From positions 15,710,550 through 15,774,549 of the forward strand of contig NC_037596.1 in the NCBI RefSeq assembly GCF_003073045.1: a DNA stretch of 64,000 nucleotides. Reading direction: 5' to 3'. Under the pieces are notes generated by a model. That model saw only the letters and a program-made list of their open reading frames with translations, made no database searches and was not told the origin of the DNA. The position numbers and the translations under genes were made by a program. Positions within the stretch are counted from its first letter, which is position 1. Each line of letters starts with the position of its first letter. The stretch comes from Pomacea canaliculata. Its lineage: Eukaryota; Mollusca; Gastropoda; Architaenioglossa; Ampullariidae. Below are positions 60,288 through 64,000 of the stretch, one piece after another.

Positions 60288-61140
60288 GTCGATTTGTAAT
60301 GCGCAGGTATCCATTCCGAAGAATACTCATTGCGCAGAAAATAAACAAAAGAAGAAAAAATAAAGTGAACAAATATATAAAACACCAGGAAAAGTTAAAA
60401 AAAATGTTGAAGATTTAATTAATTTATTTTTTTTACTGCAATAATGTTATCAATATTTACATATAGCATTATAAAGTAAATGAGAAATACGAAACGAAAG
60501 TTAAGTTAAATTTGTAATAATTTTAATTCTTTGAATGTAATCGATTTTCCACATGTGTTAAATTTGGATACCAGGAGAGCGATTTGCAACAGGAAACTTA
60601 AAAGGAACTAAAGTAAGCCTATTAAACATTTATTACCCAGTCTCCTAATCATTTTAATGAATATTTCCATTTCCCTGGTCTTAATTGTAATTTTCTGTTA
60701 TAAAACTTTATACTTCAGTACATTTGGTTGCATATACGTTTTCATGTAAATAGTAAATTCTCCTGTCACCGGGATTTTTTTAGAGTAGTTATATGAAATT
60801 TAGTTTATTTGATGGTTCTTCTCAATTCAAATGATACATGATGCAAAAAACTAAACCCATTACAAAATCTAACCTATTTCTAAGGAAAAATGATAGGATT
60901 TACAGAGGTCATTTCATCCCATGAAGGCGAGTTACACGTGTTGTACAAGATGTGTCAAGGAGAAAGTAACAATCAGGGTATACTAATTACAGAAGAGAGA
61001 GAGAGGTTTAAAGTATCTCTTCATTCTAATACTTGGATTATACAACGGGTACTAAACTTGCTAGACAGGAAAGAGAAACTGAGGACTGTGGGACGGCTGT
61101 GTCACGTGACATCTTCTTCCTCACACCTCCAGGTTTTTCA
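59300..61140. other. Interval between the hairpin array and gene E
   Basis: Besides the GAT array, I see only AT-rich sequence. The stretch 60,890-61,128 before the acceptor CCTCCAG (61,129-61,135) may contain a 5'-UTR exon of gene E; its start is undefined. Confidence 0.35.
59991..60287. repeat. (GATGTT/GAT)n compound trinucleotide array
   Basis: About 300 nt of interspersed GAT and GTT triplets. It produces long artefactual frames (Asp/Val on plus; His/Gln, Ser/Thr and Ile/Asn on minus) that are not genes. The adjoining sequence 60,281-60,337 is shared with 757-826, so the array probably grew from a retroposon's trinucleotide tail. Confidence 0.95.
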
Positions 61141-61161
61141 GAGAAAGAAACGATTGTAGTG

Positions 61162-62950
61162 ATGGGTAACACATTTTGCTTCATGGTACTTCTGCTTCTT
61201 TTTCCAGAGAGTGGACAGAGCAGCACTATAGCTTGTAAGTTCCTCGCTATCTGTAAAATATGTTAGTGGTATTTTAAATTAATCATTGGTTAAAAAACTA
61301 TGTCATTATAATTTGAATATTTTAGTCTCATATGACTATGCAACAGAGTATTAATGTTCACGACTAGGAAATAGATATAGGTCTTTTTTGTTTTGTTTTT
61401 GGAGGGTTTTTTTAGTAGGTTGTTTTTTTTTTTGTCCAATGTTTCGCTCATTAACGAACTGGTATTAACACTCTGCATTTTGCAGGTACATCGAGAGATG
61501 AAGAGCTCTCTTATGACCGCAGTGTACTTGCAGAAAACACGTTCGCCAACTTTACTTATCAGCTAAAATCGATGGCGAATATTGAAAAATCTGATTATCG
61601 CATCGAAATAAAGCTATGTGACATTGGTACACTCTATGAATCGTGTAGGTGCCGATGGTTCTTAAATTCTGATCCAGTCTGCAGAAGTATGAAAAATGAT
61701 TCGTTCTGTGATGCCGACGAATCCGAAATGCGGGTTTCTTTGCTCATCAGGAGAACTTATACTGATGTTTTATGGGTGCTTTTAAAACAGAGCTCACCCC
61801 CATCTGTTCTGAAGCACACAACTGTACAAGTCACTTGTAAGTGAAACTATTATTTAATTTGATGCTGCTGTATTCTGAGTCATTAAATTATTTTCTAGGT
61901 AACCCAAAATAGCACTGTAAAACCAAATTATATGTGCACCAAAAGAATCATCTAACTTTAGTGATGAGCGAGCTCTGTACCATTGAATAAAAGTCAGCTG
62001 TTTAAATTACTTAATTACATTGCAAGGTAATAAAAGAGTGCTAATGAAATAATCGAGTTTTGTCTGTTATCTCCCATTTATCTCCATTTTAGTATGTCAA
62101 CAGCAAACTACTGAAGATGAAATTCACTAAATTTTCAAATTCAATCACTGTTTATGTCCTCACAGACCAGGCAAAAATCACAGATTTGTATTTAAATGGA
62201 CAGGAGGCTAACGGGACACACATCGTTGACGAAAATGAGGATGTCAACATTTCATGTTTCTTTATAAATGGAAATCCTCCGGTCAGCATCCGCATGGTGG
62301 ACGGCACTGGTCACACTCTCAGCTCTGTGAGACATGGTCAGGGTCCTCTAACACTGTCACTAGGAGTGGTCCACTGTCACAATGTGTGGCCGACCATCAG
62401 GTGTGAGGCGCCTGGCTCAGAACTGAACAAATCTGTGGTCATCCTTGTGATATGTGAGTTTTAAACTAATTTTAGGTGGTATATGTATAAAATACGAGCA
62501 ATATGGGATCATTATAACGTTTTGCTGTTATCGATATCACCATCGTGAACATCATCGTGTAATCCTCCTTATTTTCTTAGTCTTTAATATTCTAATACAC
62601 CCCTTTTGTATTTTCATATTCTGCACGTCTCTTAAAGACTCATTTTTTCAGGTCGACCCCAGCTGTCCTACATAAGTAAACAAGTCACAGATGTACAGAA
62701 AGTTTTAACTGAAGGTCTGACATTGGCTATGAGATCCTACACCAGAAACATCAGGAAGTGTCTGATGACCCAGGTACAGCCGATTACTTCCACCAGGGAA
62801 GTGAAATGCGAAGTGAGTGGACATGCCCCTGTATCAAACTAACCCTGAGCTCTTTCGATGAAACCTGGATTGGAGAAGGGGTCTGGACATTGCATGTTGT
62901 CAGCGAGCAAGGGGACTCAAGCATTACTTTCCATCTCGTCAACAGCACTG
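61162..62950 (+). CDS. Gene E: type 2 Ig-like membrane gene, frameshifted and cut by the window end
   Basis: Exons are 61162-61234 (signal peptide, FCFMVLLLLFP), 61486-61836, 62166-62453 and 62652-62950. Ig-like exon 1 parallels C and D (EIKLCD, CRCRW, RRTYTDVLWVLL). Exon 2 is a C2-like domain very close to gene D (FINGNPPVSIRMVD, then VWPTIRCEAPGSELNKSV). Exon 3 has REVKCEVSG and, after one frame change, GEGVWTLHVVSEQG. It is 299 nt where gene D has 300 to the same point: one base is missing near 62,830, giving an early stop (SN then TAA). The downstream part is otherwise intact, so the lesion is recent, allelic or a sequencing error. Linker and membrane exons would lie beyond 62,950 and were not found. 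Confidence 0.72.
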
Positions 62951-63790
62951 GTAAGAATAATATAATTATATTTTTTTTTCTTCATTTCATTATTTTTCCA
63001 ATATTCCCATAAAGATAATGTTATGTTTAATACTTTTTTTAAAAGTAACATTTTCTAATCTCTTGAAGGCATTAATGAATAACATTTAAAATCTTGCATT
63101 TTTCTAAATGGAAATAGAAAGTCACGTTAGTAAATGTAATAGTTTGACTTTAGACTGGAAGACTTACCGACAAAAGTACAACGTACATCTTTTTCACAGT
63201 TGACCATCTTTCAATCCATAATTAGTAGCTCCATTAACAAGCATTGTCGGTTACTAATGGACATTTCTCTCACATCTCTTGATATACAGTAAGAGGAACA
63301 GACTTTATCTGTTGTACCTAGATTAAACGTTTTTCAGAAAAGTATGTGTTAAAATATAGAATTGTTAAGAAAACCAAGTAAATAAACATAACATTAATAT
63401 GAAAACTCACAATTAGAATTGCTATTTGTCATTATGATTTGTTGCTAATGTTCTCCTTTTAAAAAATTGTGTAAATGTATAAAACGAAAAAAAACCTGAT
63501 AAGACAACCGCAGTCTGGAACACACCACGGTGTAAATCAAATTAAACAATATGACTTTACAACATTTGTTGTGTAAAAGGTCACTGCTCAAGTAAACAAA
63601 CATATAATCGCTTTCTTATCAACATATTTATGTCGTTGTGAGGAATGGTACTTCACAAGCAAGGTAAGTGCATTAACTTTTGGTCTTATTTTTCTTCCTC
63701 TTCTTTTCATGCTTTTTCTCTTTTATCACTTCCTCCTCTTCTTTCTCTTTTTTACCACCACCACCACCCACCACCCACCACCCACCAGCG

Positions 63791-63821
<31 letters not shown>

Positions 63822-64000
63822 TCATCAACACCTTTTTCTTTTCTTATCGCTGTCTAAAAAAAATGTTCTCGACGATTTTTTGTCAGTGCATTTCATGCGA
63901 TTTCTACATCCACTAGACAAATACCAATTTACAGATTTGAATGAAGTGTTGCAAGTAACATTAAAAATCTTAAGAACTTAGTTGTATGTTAAAAATATCG
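62951..64000. other. Region 3' of gene E's last visible exon
   Basis: No linker or membrane exon is convincing. A possible 21-nt phase 1-1 microexon (63,643-63,663) before a GTAAGT has a poor acceptor. A CCA/CAT microsatellite occupies 63,757-63,831. The gene probably continues past the window. Confidence 0.35.
63757..63831. repeat. (CCA)n-(CAT)n microsatellite
   Basis: Compound trinucleotide run of ACC/CCA followed by ATC repeats inside the presumed last intron of gene E. Confidence 0.9.

Noticed and set aside
59834-60385. Long open frames on both strands (Asp/Val, His/Gln, Ser/Thr, Ile/Asn rich)
   Set aside because: They are produced entirely by the GAT/GTT trinucleotide array; every frame is open because the repeat unit contains no stop.
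1-64000. Prokaryotic-style features, CRISPR arrays, LTR elements
   Set aside because: No direct-repeat/spacer arrays, operons or paired long terminal repeats were seen. The microsatellites and tandem exon units explain the repetitive signals.

Overview
The window is eukaryotic genomic DNA. It is AT-rich, its genes are split by GT/AG introns, and it carries hAT, mariner and LINE debris, a tRNA-derived SINE and many (AC)n/(GT)n/(GAT)n microsatellites. The gene style and repeat mix suggest an invertebrate, most likely a mollusc and perhaps a gastropod. That placement is an inference and cannot be settled from the sequence alone.

The dominant content is a tandem cluster of small type I membrane proteins with cysteine-bearing immunoglobulin-like (Ig-like) ectodomains. 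I rebuilt them exon by exon from open frames, splice sites, and the rule that ectodomain exons begin and end in phase 1. Two architectural classes alternate. Type 1 genes have a signal peptide exon, one or more Ig-like domains each split over two exons (a 111-123 nt front half and a 195-273 nt back half), a transmembrane exon and a short tail. Type 2 genes have a signal peptide exon, three unsplit Ig-like exons of about 350, 288 and 300 nt, and a short linker exon. The order is: Z (minus strand, partial, type 2-like, 1.2-1.9 kb), A (type 1, 3.7-7.0 kb), B (type 1 with a damaged 3' end, 9.6-14.2 kb), C (type 2 lacking two Ig exons, 20.2-21.7 kb), F (type 1 with three tandem Ig-like domains, 25.6-34.2 kb), H (type 1 relic, 37.5-38.9 kb), D (type 2, 45.2-48.2 kb), G (type 1 with one Ig-like domain, 53.6-56.1 kb), and E (type 2 with a 1-nt frameshift, running off the window from 61.2 kb). 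B-C, H-D and G-E therefore look like repeats of one type 1 + type 2 pair.

The cluster grows by duplication. A roughly 9-10 kb block at 13.1-23.0 kb is paralogous to 38.25-47.7 kb. Two short transposons in the first copy have matching empty sites in the second. Within gene F the Ig exon pair and its introns were copied three times.

The space between genes holds LINE fragments (17.2, 26.9, 35.4, 39.4-41.2 and 50.3-50.9 kb), mariner relics (22.5 and 47.4 kb), hAT elements (13.3, 26.75 and 57.84 kb), and a 2.4 kb terminal-inverted-repeat element (28.27-30.70 kb) with a second partial copy at 19.0 kb. It also holds long stretches where I see nothing. Downstream of gene G, 56.46-59.27 kb holds an array of about a dozen hairpins whose stems vary while their loops keep a common motif; this is the most unusual non-coding structure in the window.

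Together the genes look like a rapidly evolving surface-receptor locus (immune or self/non-self recognition). The function is inferred from architecture, copy-number turnover and decay patterns, not from a recognised named family.
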